Notes: a model not told the origin generated them from the letters alone. A stretch of 64,000 bases of DNA from Thermicanus aegyptius DSM 12793 (GCF_000510645.1 NZ_KI783301.1:3464136-3528135); one strand, 5' to 3'; numbered from the stretch's first letter, positions 1-10,559 are shown. Numbers and translations: made by a program.

Positions 1-122
1 AACAAGATGAGAAGAATGAGGAGAAGTTTTTCTGCCCAATTTAACCATACATTCGGGTCGGATAACCAGGTCCAAATTTTTGAAGACGTGGTATCGAGAT
101 TCTTAAACGTTTCCTCGATCAT
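1..122 (-). CDS. mechanosensitive channel (MscS-type), N-terminal fragment
   Basis: Only the first 40 codons are in the window; the gene runs off the left edge. The ATG at 122 follows a purine-rich ribosome-binding site (aaggaaggg). The translated start (MIEETFKNLDTTSSKIWTWL, then a short Trp-rich stretch and a hydrophobic LLLILLILF run) looks like the N-terminus of small-conductance MscS channels commonly found beside parAB in Bacillales. The assignment rests on the start region and synteny only, so it is tentative. Confidence 0.5.
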   Translation of the reverse strand, partial: MIEETFKNLDTTSSKIWTWLSDPNVWLNWAEKLLLILLIL

Positions 123-138
123 CGCTATCCCTTCCTTT

Positions 139-753
139 CTACTCCAACCATCCCCTAGCTTCCCCTTCGCTTAAGAGGGATTCCATTGCTTTTCGTATCC
201 GCATCCCAAATTCATCCACTCCTTCTTCAGGCATTGGAAAAAGGGGCTCTCCATATAATAAGCGGATTTTTGCGGGTCGTAAAGTTTTGCTTCCTTTTGG
301 CAGTGCTTTTTGGGATCCAAAGATAATCACCGGCAAAACGGGAGTAGCCCCTTTTATGGCCAAGTAGGAAGCCCCTTGCTTAAAAGCCCGTTCATCCCAC
401 TTCTCAGCGCGTGTTCCTTCCGGGAAAAGACCGATGGACTCTCCTTCTTTTAATAGGCGGAGGGCTTTCTTAATGGCTCCTAGATCGGCCGCTTCTCTAT
501 TTATCGGAAATGCTCCGAGACGAGTGACGAGCCAACGAAGGAAAGGCTTAACAAATAGCTCCTTTTTAGCCATGAAATGAAGGATCCCAGGATAAAAAGC
601 GGCAATGTAAATGGGATCGATAATGCTAACATGGTTTCCAACCACCACATAGTTTCTCCTCGGATTAAACCTCTCCCTTCCAAACACCTCTACACGATGA
701 TAGAAGGAGATAAGCGGTGGTACAAGCCGCTTTCCGATGCGATATAACCACAT
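139..753 (-). CDS. plsC: 1-acyl-sn-glycerol-3-phosphate acyltransferase
   Basis: Transfers an acyl chain to lysophosphatidic acid to give phosphatidic acid, the membrane phospholipid precursor; acts at the inner face of the membrane. The 204-residue protein has the family HX4D catalytic motif (NHVSIID, H41/D46) and the substrate-binding FPEGTR motif (about residues 110-115). The length is normal for PlsC. The ATG at 753 has a good GGAGG-type site upstream. It lies 16 bp upstream of the channel gene on the same strand and is divergent from yyaC. Confidence 0.93.
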   Translation of the reverse strand: MWLYRIGKRLVPPLISFYHRVEVFGRERFNPRRNYVVVGNHVSIIDPIYIAAFYPGILHFMAKKELFVKPFLRWLVTRLGAFPINREAADLGAIKKALRLLKEGESIGLFPEGTRAEKWDERAFKQGASYLAIKGATPVLPVIIFGSQKALPKGSKTLRPAKIRLLYGEPLFPMPEEGVDEFGMRIRKAMESLLSEGEARGWLE

Positions 754-852
754 TCTCCATTTCCCTCCCTTTCCATTCTTCCAAGCTCATGCGTATATTT
801 TTCGCTCCCCCTCACTATACTGGTACTATTACACGTTCATGTGGAGGTCTTC

Positions 853-1473
853 ATGGAACAATCAATGATTCCCCAATTCCCTCAAAGAGGATTTTCCGCC
901 TCCTATTTGGAGGAGGGAGCGGCGAAAAAAATCGCCGCTTATCTTAGAAAAAAAACATACCCCATTCTCAACAGCCAACAACTTCTTTTCCTATGTATTG
1001 GAACGGATCGTTCAACGGGGGATGCTTTAGGCCCGGTGGTCGGTACCAAATTAAATGAGCTTTCTTTTGGCTATCCCGTCTATGGGAACCTCGATGAACC
1101 TATCCATGCCGTAAATCTTAAAGACACCATCCGTTACATTGCAAGTCATTATGAGGATCCCTATATTATAGCGGTGGATGCGTCCTTAGGCCGATTAAAA
1201 AACGTTGGCGTAATTACCGTAGCGGAGGGACCTTTAAGACCCGGTTCCGGCGTTAACAAAGAGCTGTCTCCAATCGGTAACCTTCATATCACCGGTGTTG
1301 TTAATATCGGCGGATTTATGGAATATTTTGTTCTGCAGAACACTCGTTTAAGCCTCGTGATGAAAATGGCCGACACGATCACTCAGGCCATTATCGAGGC
1401 GTTTCGTTTCTCCCACCCCTTTTATACTTCGGAGAGGGTCGGCGAAAGAAGGAACGGAATGATAAACCTTTAG
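853..1473 (+). CDS. yyaC: spore protease YyaC (DUF1256/GPR-like)
   Basis: YyaC belongs to the DUF1256 family of sporulation proteins related to the germination protease GPR. The family signature FLCIGTDRSTGDALGP is present near residue 45. The ATG at 853 is preferred over a GTG at 841 because a perfect GGAGGT lies at 843-848, which would sit inside the coding region if the GTG were used; this gives 206 residues. It is the only rightward gene in this leftward block, as in B. subtilis. Its last 126 bp overlap the 3' end of the convergent lipid-kinase gene. Confidence 0.9.
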   Translation: MEQSMIPQFPQRGFSASYLEEGAAKKIAAYLRKKTYPILNSQQLLFLCIGTDRSTGDALGPVVGTKLNELSFGYPVYGNLDEPIHAVNLKDTIRYIASHYEDPYIIAVDASLGRLKNVGVITVAEGPLRPGSGVNKELSPIGNLHITGVVNIGGFMEYFVLQNTRLSLVMKMADTITQAIIEAFRFSHPFYTSERVGERRNGMINL

Positions 1474-2373
1474 CCTAGAAGGGAGGATTTCAATCTTTAA
1501 CGGTGTGTTAAAGCCGACCTCTCCATCGATATGTACCATTAACGAATCTTTTGTCTCGATTTCCAGATTTCTGACCTCAAGTTGAATAACGTTCGGATGG
1601 TAGATGTGCGTCCCAAAATAGACCCTGGGAAAGAGAATAAGAAATTTCCATGCTGGAAGGTTGACGATCACGCAGATCATAAAAAGGCCATCGTCAGACC
1701 TTGCTCCCGGACAGATTTTCATTCCTCCCCCATATGTGGGATGATTCCCTACAACGACCATCCAAGTATCGTTAAAGTGGAACTCCCCTTTTTCTGTTCG
1801 AATGGTAATTGGGCTCCTTTTGTAATTCCAAAAGAGAGAGAAAAAAGAGAAGAGGTAAATTAATTTTCCGAGTCCAATCCGGTTTAATACTTTTTTCATA
1901 GGAGAATTAAAAGAATGGTGAGCCACTTCTCCATCGAATCCTGCCCCAATTCCATTGACAAAAAAATGGGTTCCATTCACCATACCCACATCAATAGCGG
2001 AGATCTTTCCAACAAGAATTGTGGTGAGCGCTTCTTTCCAATTTTTTATATGGAGGTAGCCTACCAGATCATTCCCTGACCCTGCGGGGATTAATCCAAA
2101 TGGAACATCACGCCCGCTCTTCAAAATACCATTGATGATCTCATTGGCCGTTCCATCCCCTCCTACCGCGATTACGGCAGAGGGGAGCGACTCACTCTCC
2201 GTCAGACGTTTATAGATGTGAGTGAATCCATCCCCCACCCCCTGCGTAAAGTAAACTTGGTAAGGGATCTTCACCTGTATTAAATATCTCTCCACTTTTC
2301 TCCATCGCTTCTTTCCCTTGCCGCATCCCGCAACAGGGTTCACGAGAAAGTAATAGAGTTTCTCCTCTTCCAT
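1348..2373 (-). CDS. diacylglycerol/lipid kinase family protein
   Basis: A DAGK-catalytic family enzyme that phosphorylates a lipid alcohol such as diacylglycerol using ATP. Visible family motifs are the N-terminal NPVAGCGKGKK nucleotide-binding segment, VGGDGTANEI (the GGDGT motif) and GLIPAGSGND. The ATG at 2373 is preferred to an upstream TTG at 2376 because GAGGTGG then sits about 6 bases upstream. The usual family C-terminus falls near LPSRLKVY; here about 35 extra residues follow and overlap the end of yyaC on the opposite strand. Exact substrate unknown. Confidence 0.88.
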   Translation of the reverse strand: MEEEKLYYFLVNPVAGCGKGKKRWRKVERYLIQVKIPYQVYFTQGVGDGFTHIYKRLTESESLPSAVIAVGGDGTANEIINGILKSGRDVPFGLIPAGSGNDLVGYLHIKNWKEALTTILVGKISAIDVGMVNGTHFFVNGIGAGFDGEVAHHSFNSPMKKVLNRIGLGKLIYLFSFFSLFWNYKRSPITIRTEKGEFHFNDTWMVVVGNHPTYGGGMKICPGARSDDGLFMICVIVNLPAWKFLILFPRVYFGTHIYHPNVIQLEVRNLEIETKDSLMVHIDGEVGFNTPLKIEILPSRLKVYHSVPSFADPLRSIKGVGETKRLDNGLSDRVGHFHHEA

Positions 2374-2382
2374 CAACCCACC

Positions 2383-3105
2383 TCAAATCGATAAAGAAAA
2401 TCGGTGTATGAAATAGACAAGGAAAGCCGCCACGAAGATGGCGGGAAGGAGATTTGCTACCCTGATCTTCGCGATCTCCAATAGGTTTATACCGATTCCC
2501 ACGATAAGGAGTCCACCTACTGCCGTAATTTCCTGGATCATTTGTTGTAGCAAAGTTGGCGCGATATATTGGCTAATCCAGGATGCCGCCACCGTAATGA
2601 TCCCTTGATAGAGAAAAACAGGGATGGCACTAAAGATAACGCCGATCCCTAACGTGCTCGTAAATATGATGGAAGAAAATCCATCCAGCATCGCCTTTGT
2701 GTATAAGATCTGGTGGTCATTTTTAAGACCACTCTCCAACGAACCTAAGATAGCCATCGATCCGATGGTATAAACGAGAGTAGCGGTCACAAAAGCTGTC
2801 GCAACTTTACCATTCCCGCCGGAAGTAAATCTTCTCTCCACCCAATTCCCTAGACGGATCAGTCCCTCTTCAATCTTTAGCCATTCGCCAATCATCCCTC
2901 CCAAAACCAAACTAACGATTAAAAGGAGAAATTGTTTCGTTTCCAATCCCATCGATAAACCAAGCAGAATAACAGCCAAACCGATCCCCTGCATGACCGT
3001 TTTTCCGATATCTTCCCTTACTCCTCGAAAGAGCCACCCAGCCAAACTTCCTATGATGATCGCCGCCGTGTTTACAATGGTCCCCATAAGTATCATTTGT
3101 TTCAA
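2383..3105 (-). CDS. DUF554 family membrane protein
   Basis: A highly hydrophobic protein of about 240 residues with six or seven predicted membrane segments and the family opening GTIVNTAAIIIGSLAG. DUF554 proteins (B. subtilis YdfK type) are inner-membrane proteins of unknown transport role. The start is uncertain: a GTG at 3111 has no proper ribosome-binding site, TTG at 3105 sits 5 bases after AGGTG, and an ATG at 3096 is also possible. It is the gene immediately downstream of parB, only a few bases after its stop codon, so it probably shares that transcript. Confidence 0.85.
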   Translation of the reverse strand: MKQMILMGTIVNTAAIIIGSLAGWLFRGVREDIGKTVMQGIGLAVILLGLSMGLETKQFLLLIVSLVLGGMIGEWLKIEEGLIRLGNWVERRFTSGGNGKVATAFVTATLVYTIGSMAILGSLESGLKNDHQILYTKAMLDGFSSIIFTSTLGIGVIFSAIPVFLYQGIITVAASWISQYIAPTLLQQMIQEITAVGGLLIVGIGINLLEIAKIRVANLLPAIFVAAFLVYFIHRFSLSI

Positions 3106-3113
3106 AACCACAC

Positions 3114-3962
3114 CTATCTATTTTCTATTTTATCCAAGATGCGTTCTAAATCATGAATGGTGAGAAAGATGATTTCAATTTTCCCTTTTTTCTTGCCAGG
3201 TCGTATGGATACAGGGGTACCGAAGTGTTCCCGCAATCTCTCTTCGACTCCTTTATAGTACAGATCATCTTCTCTCCTTTTCACTTCCTTGCGGGTTTTC
3301 TTCTTCCCACTTCCCAATTCCTGAACACGTTGTTCTAAATCCCGTACACTAAGCCCTTTATTGATGGTCTCTCTTACAAGTTCCATTTGGAGATGGGGGT
3401 CTCCAATCGCAACAAGGATCTTCGCATGTCCCATAGAAATTGTTCCACGTGAAACATGCTCTTTAATTTCTTCCGGTAAGTTTAAAAGCCGGAGAAAATT
3501 CGCTACGAGGGGTCTGCTCTTCCCCATACGCTTCGCCAACTCTTCTTGAGTTAACTGGAAACGCTCCATGATCGTATGATATGCTTCTGCAATTTCAATG
3601 GGATTTAAATCTTCCCGCTGTAAGTTTTCAATGAGGGCGATTTCCATCATCTGTTCCTCATTAAATTTTCGTTCCACAGCAGGAATCGTTTTAAGGCCGG
3701 CTAACTGTGCCGCCCGATACCTTCTCTCTCCGGCAATAATGTCATATCCCTTCAGACTCTTACGAACCAAAATCGGTTGGATCACCCCATGTGCGATGAT
3801 CGATTCCTTCAATTCTTCTAAGGACTCTTGATTAAACTCCTTCCTTGGTTGATACGGATTGGGCCTCAGCTGTTCAATAGGAATGTCCTTTACAAGATCT
3901 CCGCCATCGATCTCTAACCCAGGAATTAAGGAGTCAAGCCCTCTCCCTAGCCTCTTTGCCAC
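3114..3962 (-). CDS. parB: chromosome partitioning protein ParB (Spo0J)
   Basis: CTP-dependent DNA clamp that loads at parS and spreads, recruiting SMC and working with ParA in origin segregation. The [12 protein letters not shown] motif (CTPase/parS-binding region) and a central HTH ([24 protein letters not shown]) are visible, followed by a C-terminal dimerisation tail. I chose GTG at 3962 ([12 protein letters not shown]) rather than TTG at 3968 because AGAGGTG lies 7 bases upstream of the GTG. The gene overlaps the end of parA by 29 bp and contains a parS site at 3441-3456, as B. subtilis spo0J does. Confidence 0.97.
   Translation of the reverse strand: MAKRLGRGLDSLIPGLEIDGGDLVKDIPIEQLRPNPYQPRKEFNQESLEELKESIIAHGVIQPILVRKSLKGYDIIAGERRYRAAQLAGLKTIPAVERKFNEEQMMEIALIENLQREDLNPIEIAEAYHTIMERFQLTQEELAKRMGKSRPLVANFLRLLNLPEEIKEHVSRGTISMGHAKILVAIGDPHLQMELVRETINKGLSVRDLEQRVQELGSGKKKTRKEVKRREDDLYYKGVEERLREHFGTPVSIRPGKKKGKIEIIFLTIHDLERILDKIENR
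3441..3456. promoter_or_regulatory. parS site inside parB
   Basis: TGTTCCACGTGAAACA matches the Firmicutes parS consensus TGTTNCACGTGAAACA exactly. It is the nucleation site for ParB and lies within the parB coding sequence, at the same relative place as the best-studied B. subtilis parS. Confidence 0.95.
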
Positions 3963-4716
3963 GTTCAATCACCTCTTTCGCCAATTCGAGATAAACTTCC
4001 GCCCCTTTTGATTTTGGATCATAAGTGACGATCGATTGCCCATAACTCGGTGCTTCGCTGAGCCGTACATTTCTTGGTATAATCGAGCGATAAACCTTTT
4101 CTTGGAAGTATTTTTTCACTTCTTCTACCACTTGAATTCCAAGATTGGTCCGGGCATCAAACATGGTTAAAAGCACGCCCTCTACGGAAAGAGAGGTGTT
4201 TAAGTGTTTTTGTACTAAACGTATTGTATTCAGAAGCTGGCTTAGTCCTTCCAACGCATAATATTCGCATTGAATCGGAATTAAAACGGAATCGGCTGCA
4301 GTTAAAGAATTGATGGTTAATAATCCAAGAGAAGGAGGACAATCGATGATTACATAATCATACTCTTTTTTTAATGGGGTGATGGCCCTTTTTAGCCTTA
4401 ATTCCCTGGAGATGGTGGGTACAAGTTCAATCTCGGCTCCTGCAAGCTGTATGGTGGAAGGAAGGATAAAAAGATTGGATACAGCCGTTTCATGAATCGC
4501 TATGCCGGGATCGATTTCATTGATGATCACATCATAAATGCAGTATTCTACATCCGCCTTATTTATCCCGATTCCGCTGGTCGTGTTTCCTTGTGGATCC
4601 ATGTCGATTAACAAAACTTTTTTACCTAGATTGGCAAGACTTGCTCCCAAGTTCACAGCAGTCGTTGTTTTGCCCACACCGCCTTTTTGGTTGGCGATGG
4701 CAATAATCTTACCCAC
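3934..4716 (-). CDS. parA: chromosome partitioning ATPase ParA (Soj)
   Basis: Deviant Walker-type ATPase that partners ParB in origin segregation and, in Bacillus, controls DnaA activity. The deviant Walker A KGGVGKT is at residues 11-17, with Walker A' at LIDMDPQG (D38, D40) and Walker B at [11 protein letters not shown]. 260 residues, the usual length. The GTG start at 4716 follows AAGAGGTG. Second gene of noc-parA-parB; noc starts at 5637 and ends 81 bp upstream. Confidence 0.97.
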   Translation of the reverse strand: MGKIIAIANQKGGVGKTTTAVNLGASLANLGKKVLLIDMDPQGNTTSGIGINKADVEYCIYDVIINEIDPGIAIHETAVSNLFILPSTIQLAGAEIELVPTISRELRLKRAITPLKKEYDYVIIDCPPSLGLLTINSLTAADSVLIPIQCEYYALEGLSQLLNTIRLVQKHLNTSLSVEGVLLTMFDARTNLGIQVVEEVKKYFQEKVYRSIIPRNVRLSEAPSYGQSIVTYDPKSKGAEVYLELAKEVIERGKEARERA

Positions 4717-4797
4717 AGTTTCACCTCTTCCTTTGCTAACACCTAGACGATAGGTACGACCGTCCGACGAATATGCTTTCCCAGGGAATCGGAAAAT

Positions 4798-5637
4798 CTA
4801 TAGCACTCTTCCTCCCTTTTTTGGAATGCGTATTACGACCTGATAAAAATCTCCATGGTCTTCTTCTTTCGATTCGATATTCATTCCTGTCTTCATCACC
4901 ATTTGTACGGATTGACGTATGGTATTTACGGCAATACGCACATCCCGTGGAATAGAAATTCTTTTTGGCTTTTTCTTGCCTAAATCCTTCTGCTGCAATT
5001 GTTCGATCCTTTGTTCCGTCTGTTTTACGCTAAGATCCTTTTCTATTATCTCATGTAAGATTTTTAGTTGTGTAGACTTTTCCTTTAAGGTTAGCAATGC
5101 TCTTGCATGTCTTTCCGTAATCTTTCTTTCCATTAGACTTTGTTGCACCTCTTCAGGCAACTGAAGAAGCCTAATCTTATTGGCAATTGTGGACTGCCCC
5201 TTTCCCAATCGTTGTGCTAATCCTTCTTGCGTTAGCTGATGGAGTGCCATTAGTTTCTGATAAGCCAGGGCCTCTTCAATGGAGGTTAATCCTTCTCTTT
5301 GCAGGTTTTCGATGAGAGCTGCGGAAGCTGCTTGTGCGTCCGAATACTCCTTTATGATTGCAGGGATTTTTTCATAGTTTAACTTTTGATAAGCTCTCCA
5401 TCTCCTTTCACCTGCAATCAATTCAAAACCCTTTTCCGTTTTCCTCACTACGATCGGCTGAATCATTCCATGTGTGCGAATGGTTTCGCTTAATTCTTCC
5501 AATTTTTCATCATCAAAGAGAAAACGGGGTTGAAAAGGGTTAGGAACGATAGAAGAGACAGGAATATGCGAGATCCTCTCTTCTTCTCCATCTTTTTTCT
5601 CTTGAAATCCAAAAATCTTGCTCCATTGTTCTTTCAT
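4798..5637 (-). CDS. noc: nucleoid occlusion protein Noc
   Basis: ParB paralogue that binds its own sites on the chromosome and blocks FtsZ ring assembly over the nucleoid. The N-terminal KIFGF stretch resembles the amphipathic membrane-targeting helix of Noc; the ParB-type core has [18 protein letters not shown] and an HTH at [24 protein letters not shown]. Position between rsmG and parA is the conserved Noc locus in Bacillales and separates it from true ParB. The ATG at 5637 has gaggtg 6 bases upstream. Confidence 0.95.
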   Translation of the reverse strand: MKEQWSKIFGFQEKKDGEEERISHIPVSSIVPNPFQPRFLFDDEKLEELSETIRTHGMIQPIVVRKTEKGFELIAGERRWRAYQKLNYEKIPAIIKEYSDAQAASAALIENLQREGLTSIEEALAYQKLMALHQLTQEGLAQRLGKGQSTIANKIRLLQLPEEVQQSLMERKITERHARALLTLKEKSTQLKILHEIIEKDLSVKQTEQRIEQLQQKDLGKKKPKRISIPRDVRIAVNTIRQSVQMVMKTGMNIESKEEDHGDFYQVVIRIPKKGGRVL

Positions 5638-5714
5638 GTTAACACCTCACTATGACGAAAGCCCCGATTATCAATACTATTCTATAAGAATTGACTTAAA
5701 TCCTTCAAGGAGAT

Positions 5715-5730
5715 TGTTTCACGTGAAACA
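5715..5730. promoter_or_regulatory. parS site between noc and rsmG
   Basis: TGTTTCACGTGAAACA is a perfect 16-bp palindrome and an exact parS consensus. It lies in the noc upstream region, so bound ParB could also affect noc transcription. With 3441-3456 this makes two parS sites 2.3 kb apart, 6.5-9 kb from oriC. Confidence 0.96.
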
Positions 5731-5747
5731 ATCCCCTTTGCTCCGCA

Positions 5748-6458
5748 TTATAGCGGTTTTTTTTCGATTTTCCCTCCGTTTCTCGGATATTTATCCGGTA
5801 TAGAACCCTCTTTTTTTATCCATAACAAGATTCGTTCTGATTTTTCTATGGGAAGAGTTCCTTTCTCTATTTTATCAACCTTCCCTCTTAATACTTTTAA
5901 AGCATTCATAGAATCTTTTAATTCTTGCTCCCCACTTTTTCCTTTCATAGCAATAAAATAACCACCTACTTCTACAAAGGGGAGGGTGAATTCCAACAAG
6001 ATGTTTAATCTTGCCACCGCCCTTGCCAATACGATGGGAAAAGACTCACGGTAGTACGGTTTTCTCCCTACCTCCTCAGCTCTCCCATGGATTAGTTCTA
6101 CCCGATCTAAACCCAGCTCCTTTACCAGTTCTTCAAGGAAGGTAATCCTTTTTTTTAAAGAATCAACCACCACCACTTGAAGATGTGGAAAGATGATTTT
6201 TATCGGAATGGATGGAAAACCAGCCCCTGATCCGATATCGGCAATCCTGTGAACCTGATTAAACGGAGTAAAAAATGTAGGCATCAACGAATCGTAGAAG
6301 TGCTTTTCATACACCCCCTCCTCATCCGTGATGGCGGTTAAATTGATTCGTTCATTCCACAATACCAACATTTCATAGTAGCGGCGAAATTGTCCCACTT
6401 TCCTTTCATCCAATTTTATGCCTGCTTTTTTGATCTCTTCGTTAAACCAATGCGGCAA
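5748..6458 (-). CDS. rsmG: 16S rRNA (guanine-527-N7)-methyltransferase
   Basis: SAM-dependent methylation of G527 in 16S rRNA. The SAM-binding region IADIGSGAGFPSIPIKI (about residues 70-86) and the downstream ARAVARLN segment are characteristic. 236 residues, normal for RsmG. It starts with TTG at 6458, supported by GGAGG 7 bases upstream, and follows mnmG by 12 bp, so the two are probably cotranscribed. Confidence 0.95.
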   Translation of the reverse strand: MPHWFNEEIKKAGIKLDERKVGQFRRYYEMLVLWNERINLTAITDEEGVYEKHFYDSLMPTFFTPFNQVHRIADIGSGAGFPSIPIKIIFPHLQVVVVDSLKKRITFLEELVKELGLDRVELIHGRAEEVGRKPYYRESFPIVLARAVARLNILLEFTLPFVEVGGYFIAMKGKSGEQELKDSMNALKVLRGKVDKIEKGTLPIEKSERILLWIKKEGSIPDKYPRNGGKIEKKPL

Positions 6459-6470
6459 GAAACTCCCTCC

Positions 6471-8363
6471 TTAAGGATTTACTTCCTTCTTTCTTCCCTG
6501 CTGCTCCAAGTAAACCAAGAGAATAGAGATATCCGCAGGATTTACCCCACTAATTCTGGAAGCTTGACCTATGGTGAGTGGTGAGATCTTCTTTAACTTT
6601 TGCCTCGCTTCCGTTGCCAGTCCCGGGATCTCATCGTAGTTAAGATTTTCTGAAAGACGCTTGTTCTCCATCTTTTGCAGCTTCTCGATCTGCTGCAATT
6701 GCTTTTCAATATAACCTTTATACTTAATCTGTATTTCTACCTGTTCCTTTACTTCTTTCGATATCGTCTCATTTGATTCAACGATTTGTTCCAAATGTTC
6801 ATAGGTGATCTCGGGTCTTCGCAATAGATCGGCCGCCGTTATGCTTAAAGTGAGAGGAGCCGATCCCATAGCGGAGAGTATCCGATTCGTTTTCTCATCC
6901 GGACGAAGCTTCGTATTTTCCAAACGCTTAATCTCCTCATCGATCATCCGTACTTTTTCCTTAAATCTTTGATACCTTTCTTCTGAAATAAGTCCGATCT
7001 TATATCCGATGGGAGTTAAGCGAAGATCCGCATTGTCATGGCGGAGAAGTAGCCGATATTCCGCCCTTGAAGTGAGTAAGCGATAGGGCTCATTCGTTCC
7101 CTTCGTTACCAGGTCATCAATTAGCACACCGATGTAAGCTTCCGACCGCTTTAAGATGAGAGGCTCCTTTCCTAAGATTTTAAGGGCGGCATTTATGCCG
7201 GCAATAATTCCTTGACCGGCTGCCTCCTCATACCCGGAGGTCCCATTAATTTGTCCGGCTGTAAATAACCCGGGTAATCTTTTCGTCTCCAACGTAGGCC
7301 ACAATTGGGTAGGATCGAGGGCATCATACTCAATCGCATATCCTGTTCTCATCATCTGGACGTTCTCTAAACCAGGTATAGAACGAAGCATCTCGATCTG
7401 TACATCTTCCGGAAGACTGGTAGACATCCCCTGTACATATACTTCATTGGTGTGCCGTCCCTCCGGTTCTAAAAAAACTTGGTGCCGTTGCTTATCCGCA
7501 AATCGGACGATTTTATCCTCGATAGAAGGACAATAACGGGGACCCGTTCCTTCTATTGCTCCTGAATATAATGGAGCCCGATCCAAATTGTTTTGAATAA
7601 GTAGGTGAGTTGTGGGTTGGGTATAGGTAAGCCAACAGGGTAATTGCTCTTCTTTGATCCCTTCTTTTGTCTCATATGAAAAAAAGGGGTGATCCGCATC
7701 CCCGGGTTGAATTTCCATTTTTGAATAGTCAATCGTATCCCCGTCAACCCTCGGAGGTGTACCCGTTTTAAACCGGACGAGGGAAAAACCTAGCTCTTTT
7801 AAATGATGGGACAATTTCACTGCAGGCTGCATATTATTTGGACCGCTTTCATACGATAAATCACCGATAATGATTTTCCCCCTGAGAAAAGTGCCTGTTG
7901 TAAGAACAACGGCTTTAGAACGATAAATTCCCCCGTTTCTAGTGATCACCCCTTTGCAGACTCCATCTTCCACAATAAGTTCCTCAACCATTCCTTGTCG
8001 CAGGTAGAGGTTAGGCGTCTTTTCCATGGTTTCCTTCATACTTCTTGAATAAAGATATTTATCCGCTTGAGCTCTTAAGGCTCGAACCGCCGGACCTTTT
8101 CCCGTGTTTAACATTCTGATTTGAAGATAAGTCTTATCAATATTTCTTCCCATTTCCCCACCCAATGCGTCAATTTCCCGAACAACATGCCCCTTGGCCG
8201 GCCCTCCAATCGATGGGTTGCAGAACATAAAGGCGATCGTATCCAGATTAATGGTAAGACAAAGGGTTCTTAACCCCATCCTCGCACCGGCCAATGCCGC
8301 CTCTACACCGGCATGTCCTGCGCCTACCACAATCAAGTCGAAAGATCCTGCTTCATAAGACAT
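6471..8363 (-). CDS. mnmG: tRNA uridine-34 cmnm5 modification enzyme MnmG
   Basis: FAD enzyme that, with MnmE, installs the carboxymethylaminomethyl group on wobble U34 of tRNAs. The FAD-binding [17 protein letters not shown] is at the N-terminus and the MnmG signatures ([18 protein letters not shown]) follow. An ATG at 8387 exists, but ATG at 8363 ([16 protein letters not shown]) fits family N-termini and length (630 residues) better. Located 37 bp downstream of mnmE on the same strand. Confidence 0.95.
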   Translation of the reverse strand: MSYEAGSFDLIVVGAGHAGVEAALAGARMGLRTLCLTINLDTIAFMFCNPSIGGPAKGHVVREIDALGGEMGRNIDKTYLQIRMLNTGKGPAVRALRAQADKYLYSRSMKETMEKTPNLYLRQGMVEELIVEDGVCKGVITRNGGIYRSKAVVLTTGTFLRGKIIIGDLSYESGPNNMQPAVKLSHHLKELGFSLVRFKTGTPPRVDGDTIDYSKMEIQPGDADHPFFSYETKEGIKEEQLPCWLTYTQPTTHLLIQNNLDRAPLYSGAIEGTGPRYCPSIEDKIVRFADKQRHQVFLEPEGRHTNEVYVQGMSTSLPEDVQIEMLRSIPGLENVQMMRTGYAIEYDALDPTQLWPTLETKRLPGLFTAGQINGTSGYEEAAGQGIIAGINAALKILGKEPLILKRSEAYIGVLIDDLVTKGTNEPYRLLTSRAEYRLLLRHDNADLRLTPIGYKIGLISEERYQRFKEKVRMIDEEIKRLENTKLRPDEKTNRILSAMGSAPLTLSITAADLLRRPEITYEHLEQIVESNETISKEVKEQVEIQIKYKGYIEKQLQQIEKLQKMENKRLSENLNYDEIPGLATEARQKLKKISPLTIGQASRISGVNPADISILLVYLEQQGRKKEVNP

Positions 8364-8400
8364 TGTATGATCATCCCTTTCTTTCATTTCAGTTGTCCAT

Positions 8401-9780
8401 TCATTTTCCCAGGCAAAATTGGGAGAAAATCTGGGATATTATTTCCTCACCGGCGGTTTCACCGATGATCTCGCCTAATGTGGACCATCCCCTTTTCAGA
8501 TCGATCTCAATCATATCATAGGGGAGACGCTCTCGGCTTGAATGCAAGGCATCTTCTAACGCTTTCCTCCCTGTGCGAATCAGATGAAGATGACGGGAAT
8601 TTAGCATAAAGGTTTCATCATTCCTGGAGATTCCACCTTTAAAGAAGAGGTTTGCGATCGCCTTCTCCAATTCCTCTAAACCTTCTCCTCTCAAAATGGA
8701 TAGCTTTACGATGGGTTCTTTGGGAAAATAATTTCGAATTTCTTCGATCCGGACTCGCTCCGGTAAGTCTGCCTTGTTTAATAAAAGGATTACATTCTTC
8801 CCCTTCACCATGGCAAAAAGATCATAATCGATCTCCTCTAAAGGTTCTCCTTGATTTACCATCATTAGGATTAATTCTGCACGTCTTATGATCTCTTTCG
8901 ATTTTTCTACCCCGATCTTTTCAACGACATCTTCCGTCTTTCGAATTCCGGCGGTATCCATTAACTTTAAAGGAATCCCCCGGACGTTCACGTACTCCTC
9001 TACGACATCCCTCGTTGTCCCCGGGATATCTGTCACAATTGCCTTTGCCTGTCTAGTTAACGCATTAAGGAGTGAGGATTTTCCCACATTCGGTTTACCA
9101 ATGATGGCTGTTTCAACGCCTTCACGTAGGATCTTTCCTTCCCTTCCCCTCTCCTCAAGATGCTTTATAACGTCCAGTGCTTCCTTCAGTTTATTTTCGA
9201 TTTGCGCATACGTTACTTCCTCCACGTCATGCTCCGGATAATCGATCGTTACCTCGATGTGTGCCATAAGTTCGATGAGAATTTGACGGGCTTTCCTTAT
9301 CTCCTGAGATAGACTCCCTTCCAACTGTGAAAGTGAAGCCCTGGCCGCTTTATCTGATTTTGACCGGATCAAATCAATAACGGCTTCCGCTTGGGTTAGA
9401 TCAATTCGTCCATTTAAGAATGCCCTTTTTGTAAATTCTCCAGGTTCGGCCATTCTGGCCCCGGCTTCTAAAATTGAATCCAAAACCCTGGTAACCGAGA
9501 CAATCCCCCCATGAACATTTACCTCGACAACATCTTCACGGGTAAAGGTATGTGGTGCACGCATCACAGTCACCAACGCTTCATCGATGATCTCTCCGTC
9601 CTTGGGCGATTTAATCTTACCATAATGAATGGTATGGCTCTTCACCTCACGGAGAAGTTTCTTTCCGAGAAATACTTTGTCCACGATCGAAATGGCTTCA
9701 TCCCCACTCACCCGAACGATGGCTATTCCCCCCTCGCCTATGGGGGTTGAGATCGCCGCAATGGTGTCCATGGTTGTCAC
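8401..9780 (-). CDS. mnmE: tRNA modification GTPase MnmE
   Basis: GTPase partner of MnmG in U34 modification. An N-terminal formyl-THF-binding dimerisation domain is followed by a G domain inserted in a helical domain: G1 [15 protein letters not shown]3 DTAGIR, G4 NKAD, and the invariant C-terminal CLGK is intact. The GTG at 9780 has AAGGAG 6 bases upstream; ATG at 9771 (MDTIAAIST) is a plausible alternative with GGGGTG upstream and matches relatives better. A terminator for the preceding khpB unit lies just upstream, so mnmE should have its own promoter. Confidence 0.95.
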   Translation of the reverse strand: MTTMDTIAAISTPIGEGGIAIVRVSGDEAISIVDKVFLGKKLLREVKSHTIHYGKIKSPKDGEIIDEALVTVMRAPHTFTREDVVEVNVHGGIVSVTRVLDSILEAGARMAEPGEFTKRAFLNGRIDLTQAEAVIDLIRSKSDKAARASLSQLEGSLSQEIRKARQILIELMAHIEVTIDYPEHDVEEVTYAQIENKLKEALDVIKHLEERGREGKILREGVETAIIGKPNVGKSSLLNALTRQAKAIVTDIPGTTRDVVEEYVNVRGIPLKLMDTAGIRKTEDVVEKIGVEKSKEIIRRAELILMMVNQGEPLEEIDYDLFAMVKGKNVILLLNKADLPERVRIEEIRNYFPKEPIVKLSILRGEGLEELEKAIANLFFKGGISRNDETFMLNSRHLHLIRTGRKALEDALHSSRERLPYDMIEIDLKRGWSTLGEIIGETAGEEIISQIFSQFCLGK

Positions 9781-9823
9781 CCCTTACTCCTTCTATGTTC
9801 TATTGTAACCACTTCTTGAGAAA

Positions 9824-9851
9824 CAAAAAAGTTTCAGATATACTCTGAAAC
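9824..9851 (-). terminator. rho-independent terminator after khpB
   Basis: Read leftward, an 8-bp perfect stem (GTTTCAGA/TCTGAAAC) with a 5-base loop is followed by TTTTTTG. It ends the rpmH-rnpA-yidD-yidC-khpB unit upstream of mnmE. Confidence 0.85.
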
Positions 9852-9935
9852 CTTCAGACGATCCTCTCATCAGATTTTTCTTGAAAAAGATGGCGTGTAT
9901 CTCCCAGTCCGCAGAAATAGTAATTAAAAAGACTA

Positions 9936-10556
9936 CTATTCTTTATAATGGATGACAACAGATCGATACGGTTCTTCGCCTTCACTCACGGTTAAAATAT
10001 GCGGTTCGTTTTGCAAATGGGTATGAATAATTCTTCTCTCATTCGCATTCATGGGCTCTAACTTTACACTTTCCTTTGTCTTTAACACCTTTCGAGCAAC
10101 TCGCTCGGCCAATTCCTCGAGAGACTCTTTTCTCTTTGCCCGATAATTTTCTGCATCTAGAATGATCCTCTCTTTTCCCTTCGCATACCGTCCTGCCACC
10201 GCATTCACCAAATATTGAAGAGCATCTAGGGTTTGACCATGATGACCGATAAGAACCCCCAGTCTATCACCGACCAAATTGAAATAAACCGCCTCTTTCC
10301 GATGGAAAACTTCAATATCTACTTTCATACCCATCTTTTCTATCACATTCATCAAAAAATTTTTCCCCTCTTCAATGGGATCAACAATTCGTTCCAATTC
10401 CACCTTTGCCGGTTTACTCCCTAAAATTCCAAACAACCCTTTTACAGGTTCTTCTAAAACCTTAATCACAACCTTCTCTTTCGTAACCTTCATTTCCTGA
10501 AGACCACGCTCAACGGCCTCTTCCACGGTCTTGCCAAAAAAAATCATTTTATCCAT
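9936..10556 (-). CDS. khpB: KH/R3H RNA-binding protein Jag (KhpB/EloR)
   Basis: SpoIIIJ-associated RNA-binding protein that with KhpA influences cell elongation and division in Firmicutes. 206 residues: N-terminal Jag domain (FFGKTVEEAVERGL), a KH domain whose loop reads GVLIGHHGQTLDALQYL, and a C-terminal R3H domain with RRIIHTHLQ. Starts 3 bp after the yidC stop codon, so it is translationally linked to the insertase gene. Confidence 0.95.
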   Translation of the reverse strand: MDKMIFFGKTVEEAVERGLQEMKVTKEKVVIKVLEEPVKGLFGILGSKPAKVELERIVDPIEEGKNFLMNVIEKMGMKVDIEVFHRKEAVYFNLVGDRLGVLIGHHGQTLDALQYLVNAVAGRYAKGKERIILDAENYRAKRKESLEELAERVARKVLKTKESVKLEPMNANERRIIHTHLQNEPHILTVSEGEEPYRSVVIHYKE

Positions 10557-10559
10557 GAT

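Noticed and set aside
1582..1863. A 93-codon rightward frame inside the lipid kinase
   Set aside because: It is antisense to a conserved enzyme, with no ribosome-binding site or family resemblance.
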